DNA of 29,344 nucleotides, taken from NCBI GenBank assembly GCA_023432805.1, contig JAEYUG010000043.1:1-29344 (forward strand). The letters are read 5' to 3'. How positions within the stretch are numbered: the stretch's first letter is position 1; the number at the start of each line of letters is the position of its first letter. Below, piece by piece: positions 1-9,561 of the stretch. Both the position numbers and the translations under genes were made by a program. This DNA is from Bacteroidota bacterium. GTDB taxonomy: Bacteria; Bacteroidota; Ignavibacteria; SZUA-365. Below the pieces are notes generated by a model. The model saw only the letters and a list, made by a program, of their open reading frames with translations. It did no database searches and was not told where the DNA came from.

Positions 1-1970
<1,970 letters not shown>

Positions 1971-2065
1971 CCCTGCATAATACATACCGCGCCATTCAAA
2001 AGACAGGGTGAAATGCAAGGAGGCGCGCACCGCGATGCGATGCGCTGCACGGAGAAGGGCGATGG

Positions 2066-4252
2066 CTACCGCAGAAGCGTCATCATGCGGGTGAGCAGCA
2101 TGCTGCCGGCACGCAGCCGCACCCAGTAGGTGCCACCTGCGAGACCCGCGGCGTTGACGGTCGTGGCATAGCGGCCGGTGGCGTAGCGACCGCTTGCCAG
2201 GGGCAGCACCACGCGACCTGATGCGTCGACGAGGTCAACCTCGATCGTCGTCTCCACCGGCACGTCGAAGCTCACGGTTGCGAGACCCGAAAAAGGATTC
2301 GGATGTCCGTTGAGGGCGAACATGGCCGGACGTGCGCCGGGCACGGCTTCCACCCCGACTGTCGCGCAGGTGAGCGTGACGGTGTCGCGGCAGATTTCGG
2401 TTCCATTGTCCAGACTGGTCCACTCGACATCGAAGGCACGGTTCTGGCTCTGCTTGTTGACGTAGCAGGCGTGGAAGCCGTTCTGCGTCGACCCCGGGGC
2501 GATGCCGTTGGTGGTCGTCGCGAAGCTGGCCTGCGTGGCGGTCGCGGTCTTCGACCAGCCGGTCGGGGCCTCGAGCGTCGTCGGCACGATCACCACGTCG
2601 GGTGTGAGCACGCGCAGACGCAGGCCGTTGGTCACCGTCTGCGGCGTGTGGGTATTGGAGAGGGGATGATCCCAGCAGCAGTCCGCACCGGGTACGAGCG
2701 TGACCTGCACCTCGTCGCAGCGATCCTCCTGCGGCTGACACTCGAGTGCGAGGGAGTCCCGACCGATCAGCTGGCCGTTGAAGTAGGTTTCCCACTGCAC
2801 CATCACCGAGGGTGGGGCACCCGCGGCGACGTCAAGACAGAGCTGGAATCCGTCGAGATCGCTGTCGGGTGCAACGCCCGCACCGCTGAAGCGTACCTGC
2901 GTCGTGCCGTTGAGCACGGGGGTCCACGGACCGTTCACCGACACGATCGACGCACCGGGCGTCAGCACATTGAAGCGGATCTCGTTGATCGAGGTCTTCG
3001 GCGTGTGGCGGTTCCACAGCCGCAGCGTGTGGCAGCACGAGGCGGCATCGCTCACGACGGTGATGCTGTCGCGCTTCGCCGAGAGTTCGCAGCGCAGGGT
3101 TACGATGTCTTCGTTGACGAGCACGCCGCCGGACCAGGTCTGCCACTGCGCCTGTACGCCGGTGGATACGCCGCTCAGCACGTCGACGCATACGCCGAGA
3201 TCATCGAGTGTGGCGCCGGGCGCGAGGGGCGCGCCAGTCGGCGTCCATGTCACGTTTGATTGGCCGGTGACGTTCACCGTCCACGACGCGGGTGCCGTGG
3301 GTGTCGGACGGATGGTCACGCCCGGCGAGAGAATCGCGAGCCGCACCTCGTCGGTGGCCCTCTGCGCCGAGTTGCGGTTCCGGATCTTCATCTTGTAGCA
3401 ACAGTTGTCTTCGCTTTCAACCTCGACCGTGTCACGCTGCTGCGTGGCCGGTGCACAGGTGAGAATCACCTCCTCCGTGCAGATGCTGATGCCTGCGAAC
3501 ATGGTCGTCCATCGCACCCTGAAGTTTGACAGCCCGGTCGGTGGCAGATCGAAGCAGGTCTCCAGACCGGCGAGGGTCGCTCCCGGTGCGAGTCTCACTC
3601 CCGTGGTCGGCGCACCAACGAACAGCATCTGTGGATCCACGATGCCGCCGGTCCACCCTGTTGGTGGTTTCGCCGAGCGGAAGGTCACTCCCGGTGTGAG
3701 GATCACCATGCGGAGGTCGGCGATTTCTGCACGTCCGCTGTTCAGATTGCGGATCGTCCAGTCGAAGCAGCACGACGTGTCTGCAAGCGGCGACACCTGA
3801 TCGCAGCGTACCGCGCAGGAGAGCTGCACCTGTCCCGTGCTGACCGATCCCTTCAGGTCATAGGTGCGCCAGACGACGGTGATGGGCGTCGAGGTGTTGT
3901 TGAAGCAGGCGGTGAAGCCTGACAGCTGTGTGCCGGGACCGATCCACGCGACCCTGTTGCCGGTGTAGTAGATGCTGTCGGTGGTCACGCGCGAGACGGT
4001 CCAATTCGCCGGTGCTCCAGGATAGGTCGGCACGAGTCGCACATCGGAGCCGGGTGTCGTCACGGCAAACGTGACGGCCGTGATCGTCGACGCGCCGCTG
4101 TGGCGGTTCTTGATGGTGAAATTGAAACAGCAGTCCGTACCTCCCGTCACCGTGACACTGTCGGGCAGTGGCACCTGTGCGAAAAGGGGAAGGGTGGACA
4201 GCACGAATGCGCACGCGGTCGTGAGCATTCGCAACAAGCGTGGGAACGACAT
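2066..4252 (-). CDS. Secreted protein with five Cys-rich ~120-residue repeats and T9SS sorting domain
   Basis: 728 residues. A signal peptide is clear at the N-terminus (MSFPRLLRMLTTACAFVLS, cleavage near residue 25). Five homologous repeats follow, each opening with a vicinal CC pair at residues 41, 161, 284, 406 and 525. Each then has an Asn-rich strand, a (L/T)(T/S)PG motif, an APG-type turn, a third Cys in a G(F/L)xxC segment and a fourth near the end in LxC. The C-terminus from about residue 648 (HPNPFSGLATVSFDV) is a typical Por/T9SS sorting domain, so export to the cell surface or medium is expected. The ATG has a GGAGG Shine-Dalgarno 6 nt upstream. A 15-bp in-frame duplication at 2163-2192 gives GRYATGRYAT inside the sorting domain. 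I do not recognise the repeat domain; its function is unknown, and an adhesion or surface role is only a guess. Confidence 0.88.
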   Translation of the reverse strand: MSFPRLLRMLTTACAFVLSTLPLFAQVPLPDSVTVTGGTDCCFNFTIKNRHSGASTITAVTFAVTTPGSDVRLVPTYPGAPANWTVSRVTTDSIYYTGNRVAWIGPGTQLSGFTACFNNTSTPITVVWRTYDLKGSVSTGQVQLSCAVRCDQVSPLADTSCCFDWTIRNLNSGRAEIADLRMVILTPGVTFRSAKPPTGWTGGIVDPQMLFVGAPTTGVRLAPGATLAGLETCFDLPPTGLSNFRVRWTTMFAGISICTEEVILTCAPATQQRDTVEVESEDNCCYKMKIRNRNSAQRATDEVRLAILSPGVTIRPTPTAPASWTVNVTGQSNVTWTPTGAPLAPGATLDDLGVCVDVLSGVSTGVQAQWQTWSGGVLVNEDIVTLRCELSAKRDSITVVSDAASCCHTLRLWNRHTPKTSINEIRFNVLTPGASIVSVNGPWTPVLNGTTQVRFSGAGVAPDSDLDGFQLCLDVAAGAPPSVMVQWETYFNGQLIGRDSLALECQPQEDRCDEVQVTLVPGADCCWDHPLSNTHTPQTVTNGLRLRVLTPDVVIVPTTLEAPTGWSKTATATQASFATTTNGIAPGSTQNGFHACYVNKQSQNRAFDVEWTSLDNGTEICRDTVTLTCATVGVEAVPGARPAMFALNGHPNPFSGLATVSFDVPVETTIEVDLVDASGRVVLPLASGRYATGRYATTVNAAGLAGGTYWVRLRAGSMLLTRMMTLLR

Positions 4253-4346
4253 GATGCCTCCTGGATGATGCAGCGGCCCCGCGCTCAGTGCGCGGTCGTG
4301 GCCGTTTGATCAGATGTATGTGGTGTGGTAATTCCCCAAACATACG

Positions 4347-4389
4347 GAATGGCGGCGGATTCCTCATCCGTCGCCATTCGCTTTTTTTT
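4347..4389 (+). terminator. Perfect-looking rho-independent terminator facing the unusual direction
   Basis: A 14-bp hairpin (GAATGGCG g CGGAT, loop TCCTC, ATCCG t CGCCATTC) is followed by GC and eight T on the plus strand. All annotated genes on both sides lie on the minus strand, so no sense gene ends here. Read leftwards, the hairpin is preceded by A8 and followed by only a weak T-rich stretch (TATGTTTG). It could serve both directions. Confidence 0.75.
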
Positions 4390-4401
4390 CGGGCCCGGCT
4401 T

Positions 4402-4429
4402 CCCCCGGGTGTGTCGGTGCGCCCGGGGG
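4402..4429 (-). terminator. GC hairpin after the 124-aa membrane protein gene
   Basis: Eight-base arms CCCCCGGG and CCCGGGGG enclose a 12-nt loop immediately downstream of the minus-strand stop at 4435. No T tract follows on the minus strand, so termination strength is doubtful. It may act together with the 4347-4379 hairpin. Confidence 0.35.
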
Positions 4430-4434
4430 GGTCC

Positions 4435-4809
4435 CTACACGAGCATGATCAGGAGGAAGACGAGGTAGAACACACCCGTCACGATTGCCGCCACCCCGAG
4501 GTTCTTTCCTAATTGAAGCAGGGGGATGGGATGTTCGGCGAAGCCGTAGCGCGCGGCGATGCCTCCTGCGAACAGCAGGATGCCCGCGTACCCGAGCGAA
4601 CCGGCAGTCAGGGGGGAAGCCCCCGCAACGAGTGCGAGGACGGGTGCCGCGAAGGTCACGAGCACGCCCGTGAGTGCGGTCGCATCGTAGAGTCGCATGC
4701 CGCGCTCGAGCGGTGTGCGTGCCGGCGGTGCCCCGGTTTGCGGTGCCCCGGTTCGTGGCATGTGCGCATCCTTGATGCGCTCGTGGGACGCTTCCGCTGG
4801 AGGGGTCAT
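4435..4809 (-). CDS. Small membrane protein of unknown function, 124 aa
   Basis: Not recognised as a known family. A polar, Pro/Ala-rich N-terminus of about 40 residues is followed by three likely membrane segments: ATALTGVLVTFAAPVLALVA, GSLGYAGILLFAGGIAA and GVAAIVTGVFYLVFLLIML. Its ATG (4809) overlaps the TGA of the preceding gene in an ATGA motif, which indicates translational coupling to the 290-aa membrane protein. An alternative internal ATG at 4761 has an AAGGA sequence 5 nt upstream and would shorten it to 108 residues. The N-terminus contains TGAPQTGAPP, encoded by a 15-bp tandem duplication (4726-4755), so if 4761 is used the duplication still lies inside the protein. Coupling suggests the two proteins work together in the inner membrane. 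Confidence 0.75.
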   Translation of the reverse strand: MTPPAEASHERIKDAHMPRTGAPQTGAPPARTPLERGMRLYDATALTGVLVTFAAPVLALVAGASPLTAGSLGYAGILLFAGGIAARYGFAEHPIPLLQLGKNLGVAAIVTGVFYLVFLLIMLV

Positions 4810-5678
4810 GCGAAGGGGATGGGTGCGTGGACGGAGTGGACGCCGGATGTTGCGTGCGGATCTTCCTCCACATGACGCAGCTCGCTTCCGAACATGCTGT
4901 GGGGAATGATGAACACGATGAAGGTCACGACGGCGGCGATCACCACGGCCCAGCGACGGCCGGGATGCTGCTTGAGCTTGCCGATCTCCCAGACGAACAT
5001 CGAGGCGATCAGCCAGGCGATGAAGGCGATGAGGGTCTTGTTGTCGGTCAGGTCGGTGCCGAAGGGGAAGCCGGTCCAGTACGCGTCGAAGGCGTACTTC
5101 TGCACGAGGGGACCGAAGATCATGCCGCCGAGGAGCATGAGTCCCGTAGCCCAGAACGTCAGCATGCGGGGGTGTCCGTGTGCAGACAGCGCCTCGATGC
5201 CGGCGCGCGTGGAGAAGAGCATGGCGAGGAAGATGAAGATGATGTGGGGGATCAGCACGGCGGGCGGGACCGCGCCCTTGAAGCGTGTGACCACCGGGTC
5301 GCCGCTTTCCGGGATGGAGAGAGTGGCGCCCTGCGTGGTGAGTTCGACGCGGTACTGCACCTTGCCTGCGGGGGGCTGATGGGGGATGGCGCCGACGAGC
5401 TTGTCGCCGTCGCGCTGCATCACCTCGCGTTGCCATTCGTCATGCGAGTGGAGGCGCCGCCAGACGAGCACGCCGCGGATCAGGGGATTCGGAGCGGTGA
5501 TTTCGACGGGCATGTCGCCGTCACCACCGTGCGAACGCAGGAGTTCCCACGTGATGTCGGTGGTCAAGAATGTGGCGTGTCCGTCAATCGGGTGGGTAGG
5601 CCCCGTCTTGCGTTGATAGTAGGCCGAGCCGAGCGTGATGAGGAGGGCGAGGGTCCAGAGTGCGATGCTGCGTATCAT
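4806..5678 (-). CDS. Membrane protein with periplasmic N-terminal domain, unknown function
   Basis: 290 residues from the ATG at 5678, which has GGAG 8 nt upstream; a longer in-frame start at 5771 was not used because it runs into the divergent promoter region. The N-terminus (MIRSIALWTLALLITLGSA) is a signal anchor. About 110 mostly polar residues follow, probably a beta-rich periplasmic domain (VEITAPNPLIRGVLVWRRL). Four C-terminal membrane segments come next, starting at AVLIPHIIFIFLAMLFS. A conserved-looking loop between segments reads YWTGFPFGTDLTDNKTLIAF. I cannot assign a family. It is the first gene of a two-gene operon and is divergent from the ferritin-like gene 107 bp away. Confidence 0.82.
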   Translation of the reverse strand: MIRSIALWTLALLITLGSAYYQRKTGPTHPIDGHATFLTTDITWELLRSHGGDGDMPVEITAPNPLIRGVLVWRRLHSHDEWQREVMQRDGDKLVGAIPHQPPAGKVQYRVELTTQGATLSIPESGDPVVTRFKGAVPPAVLIPHIIFIFLAMLFSTRAGIEALSAHGHPRMLTFWATGLMLLGGMIFGPLVQKYAFDAYWTGFPFGTDLTDNKTLIAFIAWLIASMFVWEIGKLKQHPGRRWAVVIAAVVTFIVFIIPHSMFGSELRHVEEDPHATSGVHSVHAPIPFA

Positions 5679-5722
5679 GTGCTGCTCCGTCTGCGTGGTG
5701 CGGTGAGCAAAGACCGAATCGA

Positions 5723-5730
5723 CAAATGTA
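5723..5730 (-). promoter_or_regulatory. Candidate Bacteroidota-type -7 box for the 290-aa membrane protein operon
   Basis: The minus strand reads TACATTTG, an exact match to the TAnnTTTG element of Bacteroidota housekeeping promoters, 45 nt upstream of the ATG at 5678. I do not see a convincing TTG-type -33 element at the expected distance, so this is tentative. Confidence 0.4.
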
Positions 5731-5785
5731 CACATGCAATCGCTATATTCGCAGACCACGTTCACGCGCATACCACGGAGTACAT

Positions 5786-6253
5786 ATGACCATCAACGAT
5801 CTGCTCACCACCGCCATCAATCACGAAGTCTCCTCGCAGAAGCTGTATGCCGAACTGCAGGCCGTCGTCGGCGATCCCGCCGCAGTCGCATTTCTCGGCG
5901 AACTGGTCGAGGAGGAAAAGCATCACGAGGAGCTGCTCTTGAACGTGCGCGATCTGGAACTGTACGACGGATCGATCGCCGTCTCCGACGCCATCGTGGC
6001 GCAGGAGGTCGAGGCCTCGCACGGCACCGCGCCGGTCGCCGTCACCGCCGACAGCTCGATCGAAGACGTGCTCGAGCTGGCGCTGCGTCGCGAGCATCGC
6101 GCCCAGCAGCTGTTTCTGCGCCTGGCAGCAACGGACGTGCATCCCGAATTGAAGGAGCTGTTCGAGAAGCTCGCGGTCGAGGAGATGCAGCACCATCATC
6201 AGATCCAGAAGAAGTTCGCGATGCACACCGGCACGATGGGTTACGAGATGTAG
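5786..6253 (+). CDS. Ferritin-like (rubrerythrin-type) diiron protein
   Basis: 155 residues. The ATG at 5786 follows an ACGGAG ribosome-binding site; longer in-frame starts lie in the divergent promoter region. It has the four-helix pattern of rubrerythrin/ferritin-like proteins. Candidate iron ligands are E14 (NHEVSSQKLYAEL), E44 with H47 (EEEKHHEEL), E103 (RREHRAQQLF) and E133 with H136 (VEEMQHHHQI). There is no C-terminal rubredoxin domain, so it is the short form. Expected role is iron handling or peroxide reduction in the cytoplasm; the exact activity cannot be read from the sequence. Its stop is 2 nt before the GTG of amn, which implies co-transcription with purine salvage. Confidence 0.85.
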   Translation: MTINDLLTTAINHEVSSQKLYAELQAVVGDPAAVAFLGELVEEEKHHEELLLNVRDLELYDGSIAVSDAIVAQEVEASHGTAPVAVTADSSIEDVLELALRREHRAQQLFLRLAATDVHPELKELFEKLAVEEMQHHHQIQKKFAMHTGTMGYEM

Positions 6254-6255
6254 TC

Positions 6256-7056
6256 GTGGACGCCGCAGCGGCCGCGGGCCGGCATCCGACAAAGGACGAG
6301 ATCGTCCGGAACTGGCTGCCCCGGTACACCGGGATGCGGCTCGAGGAGTTCGGGGAGTGGATTCTGCTGACGAATTTCCAGAGCTACCTCGAGCAGTTCG
6401 CCATCTGGCATGATGTGCCGGTGTCGGGCCTCGGACTGCCGATGCCCAGCGCCACGGCCGACGGCATCACGATCATCAACTACGGCATGGGAAGTTCGAA
6501 CGCCGCGACGGTGATGGATCTGCTCACCGCGGTGGATCCCCACGGCGTGCTCTTTCTCGGCAAGTGCGGTGGGGTGAAGAAGAGCACGCAGGTCGGCGAC
6601 TTCATTCTCCCGATCGGTGCGATTCGCGGCGAGGGCACGGCGTCGGCGTACATGCCGCCGGAGGTGCCCGCGCTTCCCTCGTTCAAGATGCATCAGCTGG
6701 TGGCGGGCGTGATCGCCGATCACGACCTGGAGGTGCGCACCGGCGTGATCTACACGACGAACCGTCGGGTGTGGGAGTTCGACGACGCGTTCCGCACCTA
6801 TCTGCGCACCGTGCGCGCCATCGGCGTCGACATGGAGACGGCGACGATCTTCGTCGTCGGGCACGCCAACCGGATTCCCCGCGGCGCCCTGCTGCTCGTC
6901 AGCGACGTGCCGATGCTACCCGAGGGCGTGAAGACCGAGGCGAGCGACCGCGAAGTCAACCGCGCCTTCGCCGAGCGCCACCTCCGCATCGGCATCGAAT
7001 CCATCCGCCACATCCGCGACTCCGGCGGCCGCGTCAAGCACTTCCAGCACGAGTAG
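6256..7056 (+). CDS. amn: AMP nucleosidase, short form
   Basis: 266 residues. It hydrolyses AMP to adenine and ribose 5-phosphate in purine turnover. The protein follows short Bacteroidota-type AMP nucleosidases closely: IVRNWLPRYTGM at the start, ITIINYGMGSSNAATVMDLL, LFLGKCGGVKKSTQVGDFIL, AIRGEGT, YMPPEVPALP, the phosphorylase-type VDMETATIF (D192) and LLLVSDVPMLPEGVKTE. It lacks the N-terminal regulatory domain of the E. coli enzyme. The GTG at 6256 is used because no earlier in-frame start lies after the ferritin-like gene's stop. The final 24 coding bases, ending at the second base of the stop codon, are repeated exactly at 10422-10445. This gene end therefore looks like the target of an integrating element; the coding sequence is left intact. 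Confidence 0.93.
   Translation: MDAAAAAGRHPTKDEIVRNWLPRYTGMRLEEFGEWILLTNFQSYLEQFAIWHDVPVSGLGLPMPSATADGITIINYGMGSSNAATVMDLLTAVDPHGVLFLGKCGGVKKSTQVGDFILPIGAIRGEGTASAYMPPEVPALPSFKMHQLVAGVIADHDLEVRTGVIYTTNRRVWEFDDAFRTYLRTVRAIGVDMETATIFVVGHANRIPRGALLLVSDVPMLPEGVKTEASDREVNRAFAERHLRIGIESIRHIRDSGGRVKHFQHE
7032..7055 (+). repeat. Left 24-bp direct repeat (attL-like) at the amn 3' end
   Basis: 24 bp beginning CGTCAAGCAC and ending CAGCACGAGTA, identical to 10422-10445. It covers the last codons of amn and the first two bases of its stop codon (TAG here, TAA in the right copy). Duplication of a gene's 3' end is the usual footprint of a site-specific integrase. Confidence 0.85.
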
Positions 7057-7062
7057 GGAACA

Positions 7063-7095
7063 GGGAAAAGCGCCACCATTAGAGCGGCGCTTCCC
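7063..7095 (+). terminator. Stem-loop just after amn
   Basis: The arms are GGG(AA)AAGCGCC and GGCGCTTCCC, with a 2-nt bulge and an 11-nt loop, 7 nt after the amn stop. There is no long T tract. It may end the ferritin-amn transcript at the new element junction. Confidence 0.45.
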
Positions 7096-7103
7096 TTCCA
7101 CAC

Positions 7104-7205
7104 GAGGAGCAACAGGCGCAGACCAGCACGCAGATCGACGCACGCATCGTCGACGAGAAGAAGCGTGCGACCACCGACCTGCTGCCGGCGATCGGGAAGG
7201 AGTAG
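7104..7205 (+). pseudogene. Short coding-like remnant inside the element
   Basis: A stretch in one frame reads EEQQAQTSTQIDARIVDEKK and continues RATTDLLPAIGKE to a TAG, with no start codon or ribosome-binding site. It has the charged, helical look of a real protein end and sits next to the attL-like repeat. I cannot assign a family; a phage structural protein is possible because of the gpF-like remnant in the same element. Confidence 0.3.
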
Positions 7206-7315
7206 AGGGAGTGGATCGAAGCGCTGAAAACCATCGAGGCGCAGCAAGTGTTATGCGGAGATTAGTCGTTATACGTTGCGCTCACATCGTGAATTGTACT
7301 ACCAAGGAGGCTTCA

Positions 7316-7987
7316 ATGGCGACATGCCCATTATGCTCGAGGGAACTGAGTTTCTCAGTCAAGCCGTTGTTTGGAGGAAAGACATCCGGCGGTGAACAGA
7401 TCTGCAGGATGTGTATGATGGAGTTGAACAACATCGACGTGAACATGGCGACTTTCACGAAGCGATACACGGCTTCTGCGCTGAGGCAAGCATTGGACGG
7501 AGCTACCGATCGCTTGCCAACCAACTCGTCGCAGGAGGGCGTCGACGTTGTGTCGAATCCTGATCATGACGTCGAGATCAGCCGTTGGCGCGTGGAGGAA
7601 GTTCAGGTGCATTTCAATCTTGCGCGAAGTGCCGAGAGCAACGGACGATACGACGAAGCTCGCGCACATTACTTCCGCTTTGTCGAGTCAATGAAGCAGT
7701 TCAACGAGGCTAATGAGAAGAGGTTCGATGAGCTGCACCAGGCGGCGCAGTTTGAATATTCGACGTTTGCGATCGAACGAGATCCGTTGTACAAGGATCT
7801 CTGTAACGCGATCCTGCCGGTGCTACGCGAACACGGCCGGATCCTTCAGAAGAACATCTATCCGCTATTGAATCAGTACTCACGCGAGGATGTGGCGTAC
7901 GCGCTCTACTTCGCGGATAAAGCCGGGGTGCTGAAACGGGTCAAGCAGGGGAACACGTACGAGCTGTCGAGCCCGGAGGCCATCTGA
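7316..7987 (+). CDS. Zinc-ribbon protein with helical C-terminus, unknown function
   Basis: 223 residues. The ATG is preceded by an ideal AAGGAGG Shine-Dalgarno 5 nt away. The N-terminus has two Cys pairs, CPLC at residues 4-7 and CRMC at about 30-33, around a Gly-rich turn. The spacing resembles the small DUF4428-type zinc ribbon, but this is a tentative match. The middle (VHFNLARSAESNGRYDEARAHY, shortened: AESNGRYDEARAHYFRFVES) looks like a single TPR-like helical hairpin. The last 60 residues, from about LYKDLCNAIL to NTYELS, could form a winged-helix-like domain. Base composition is more A+T-rich than amn. It is cargo of the element. Possible regulator or sensor; I would not go further. 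Confidence 0.8.
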   Translation: MATCPLCSRELSFSVKPLFGGKTSGGEQICRMCMMELNNIDVNMATFTKRYTASALRQALDGATDRLPTNSSQEGVDVVSNPDHDVEISRWRVEEVQVHFNLARSAESNGRYDEARAHYFRFVESMKQFNEANEKRFDELHQAAQFEYSTFAIERDPLYKDLCNAILPVLREHGRILQKNIYPLLNQYSREDVAYALYFADKAGVLKRVKQGNTYELSSPEAI

Positions 7988-7994
7988 GGTCCAT

Positions 7995-8192
7995 TTGATT
8001 GACGGCTATGTGATATTCTATAGCGGACGTTTGACATGGGAAGGGTCGGAGTATTTGGACTCCGTCAGAGATGGTAGGATCTGGTCGAAGGTGAAATCGG
8101 AGGTCGCTGAGAAGGTCGGTTCGGTTTCCTTCGAGGTTGCCAAGGAACTTGCTGCTGCATTTGCGAAGCAGCAGCTGCTTCCAGGTTCCTGA
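7995..8192 (+). pseudogene. Fragment resembling the C-terminal half of DUF2513 proteins
   Basis: 65 codons from a TTG, 7 nt after the zinc-ribbon gene. The sequence RLTWEGSEYLDSVRDGRIW, followed by a VKSEVAEK and ELAAAFAKQQ tail, matches my memory of the DUF2513 C-terminal pattern (LTWxGxxFLDxxRDxxxW). Full-length members are about twice as long, so the N-terminal half is missing. There is no clear ribosome-binding site of its own, though coupling to the upstream gene is possible. DUF2513 proteins are common on phages and plasmids, in keeping with the element. Confidence 0.5.
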
Positions 8193-8360
8193 CGCGCATT
8201 CGGAGTTGAGTTGTGATCGTTGCCGGTGAAGCGCTCGGGTGCATCTCCGATACTTCCTTGGTGATGCTCAAGTGATTCGCCGCTGTCCCTCCATGCCGTA
8301 TGCAGCTCCATCGCTCAAACAGTGATGTTCGGAATGGCGATGAGGTCAGAACATTGCGCC

Positions 8361-8663
8361 TCAGAGCATTTCCTTCATAGCCCGCTTTACGATTTCGTCG
8401 CACTCTGCTACCGAGTGTCGTGTCGTCTGCCACCGATCTCCCGTGTGTTCTGAGACAACGACCTCATCATCTTCCCTCCGCACGATGATTCGGTCATTCG
8501 GGCCATTGTGAACCGGCTCGTTCAGTCTTGCACGATTGAGCTTCTCGAGAAGAGGACCCTTCTCATCTCCAAAGACACAGATCTCTTTCTGCTCAGAAAG
8601 TGACTGCAGCGTGAGAACATAGTGGATTCCCCTTCGGAATGTAAGCATCGGTACGTCAACCAT
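8361..8663 (-). CDS. Small protein of unknown function, 100 aa
   Basis: Not recognised. The ATG at 8663 has a strong GGAGG 4-5 nt upstream, the main reason to accept it as a gene. The protein is hydrophilic with no signal peptide. It has a beta-rich start (PMLTFRRGIHYVLTL), a middle with RIIVRREDDEVVVSEHTGD and a helical end (VAECDEIVKRAMKEML). It is the only gene of the element on the minus strand, and its base composition is A+T-rich for this window. It could be a small nucleic-acid-binding or inhibitor protein; nothing in the sequence proves this. Confidence 0.6.
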   Translation of the reverse strand: MVDVPMLTFRRGIHYVLTLQSLSEQKEICVFGDEKGPLLEKLNRARLNEPVHNGPNDRIIVRREDDEVVVSEHTGDRWQTTRHSVAECDEIVKRAMKEML

Positions 8664-8817
8664 GGTTCCTCCGGTCGATCTGATGTTGGGTTCTGGAGAA
8701 CGTACTTCGAATTGAAAATAAGTAATATCGCCGCTTGGTGTTCTCAGATCGCCAGCGTAACGAGAGTGCGTCGAGAGTATAGGCTATCGGCACCGCCCAT
8801 AAACGAGCGTTTTCAAT

Positions 8818-9381
8818 TTGGCCATCCGATCAATCGGCACCGAGCTCCTGCCGGATGTGCAGCGCTACATCACGCTGGCCACCCTCGGGCAGCGCACCCC
8901 GCAGGAGATCTCCGAGCAGATCAGCAAGCGGTTCGACGTGGCGCAGCGCAAGGCGGACACGATCGTGCGCACCGAGATCAAGCGGCAGCAGAACCGCGGC
9001 TCGGAGATGATGATCCAACGCACCATTCCGCAGGCGCAGGAGATCGGCCTCCGCATGGAGCGGCTCTGGATCCACTCCTCCGGCCGCCAGGACGAGGGAA
9101 GCGCCAAGGGGAAGCACCGTGTGCGGTACGAACCGCGGCCGCACCACAAGGCCATGCACGGCGTCGGCGTCGACGCGTCGATGAAGTTCACGCTGCGGAA
9201 TGCCGAGACAGGCGAGACGTGGTTCGTCGACGGTCCCCACGATACGGCGCTGCCGGCAGGGGAGGTTGTGAACTGCTACTGCGATCGGGTGCTGCGGATC
9301 TCCCGGGAGAGCATTGCCCTCCTCAACGAGGAGCGGGTGAAGGCCGACCGTCTCCGAAGGGAGAGATCGGTGTCTGTATAA
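8818..9381 (+). pseudogene. Truncated phage Mu gpF-like head morphogenesis protein
   Basis: 188 codons open from a TTG shortly after an in-frame stop at 8800; there is no ribosome-binding site or ATG. It carries the hallmarks of the C-terminal gpF/minor-head domain: IVRTEIKRQQNRG, a tryptophan strand MERLWIHSS, the RxRYEPRPHHKAMHG segment and PAGEVVNCYCDRVL, the equivalent of the usual NCRC motif. Intact family members are considerably longer, so the N-terminal part is lost. In tailed phages the protein joins portal and capsid during head assembly. No portal, terminase or protease lies next to it. It is a prophage relic and the best evidence for the origin of the element. Confidence 0.75.
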
Positions 9382-9561
9382 TGCAGGTATGCAGATTCAC
9401 CCTTGCGTCGGGTGGTGGCTATGCATATCTTCGGATTACTCCATCTGAAACTCCTGCATTCAAGGCAGCCGCATGTGTACATGGCCATAGTGCTCAGGAT
9501 TGTCGCTCACATCGATGAGTTGACACAACCGAACAATCCAAACAACGCTCGGAGGAGCATC

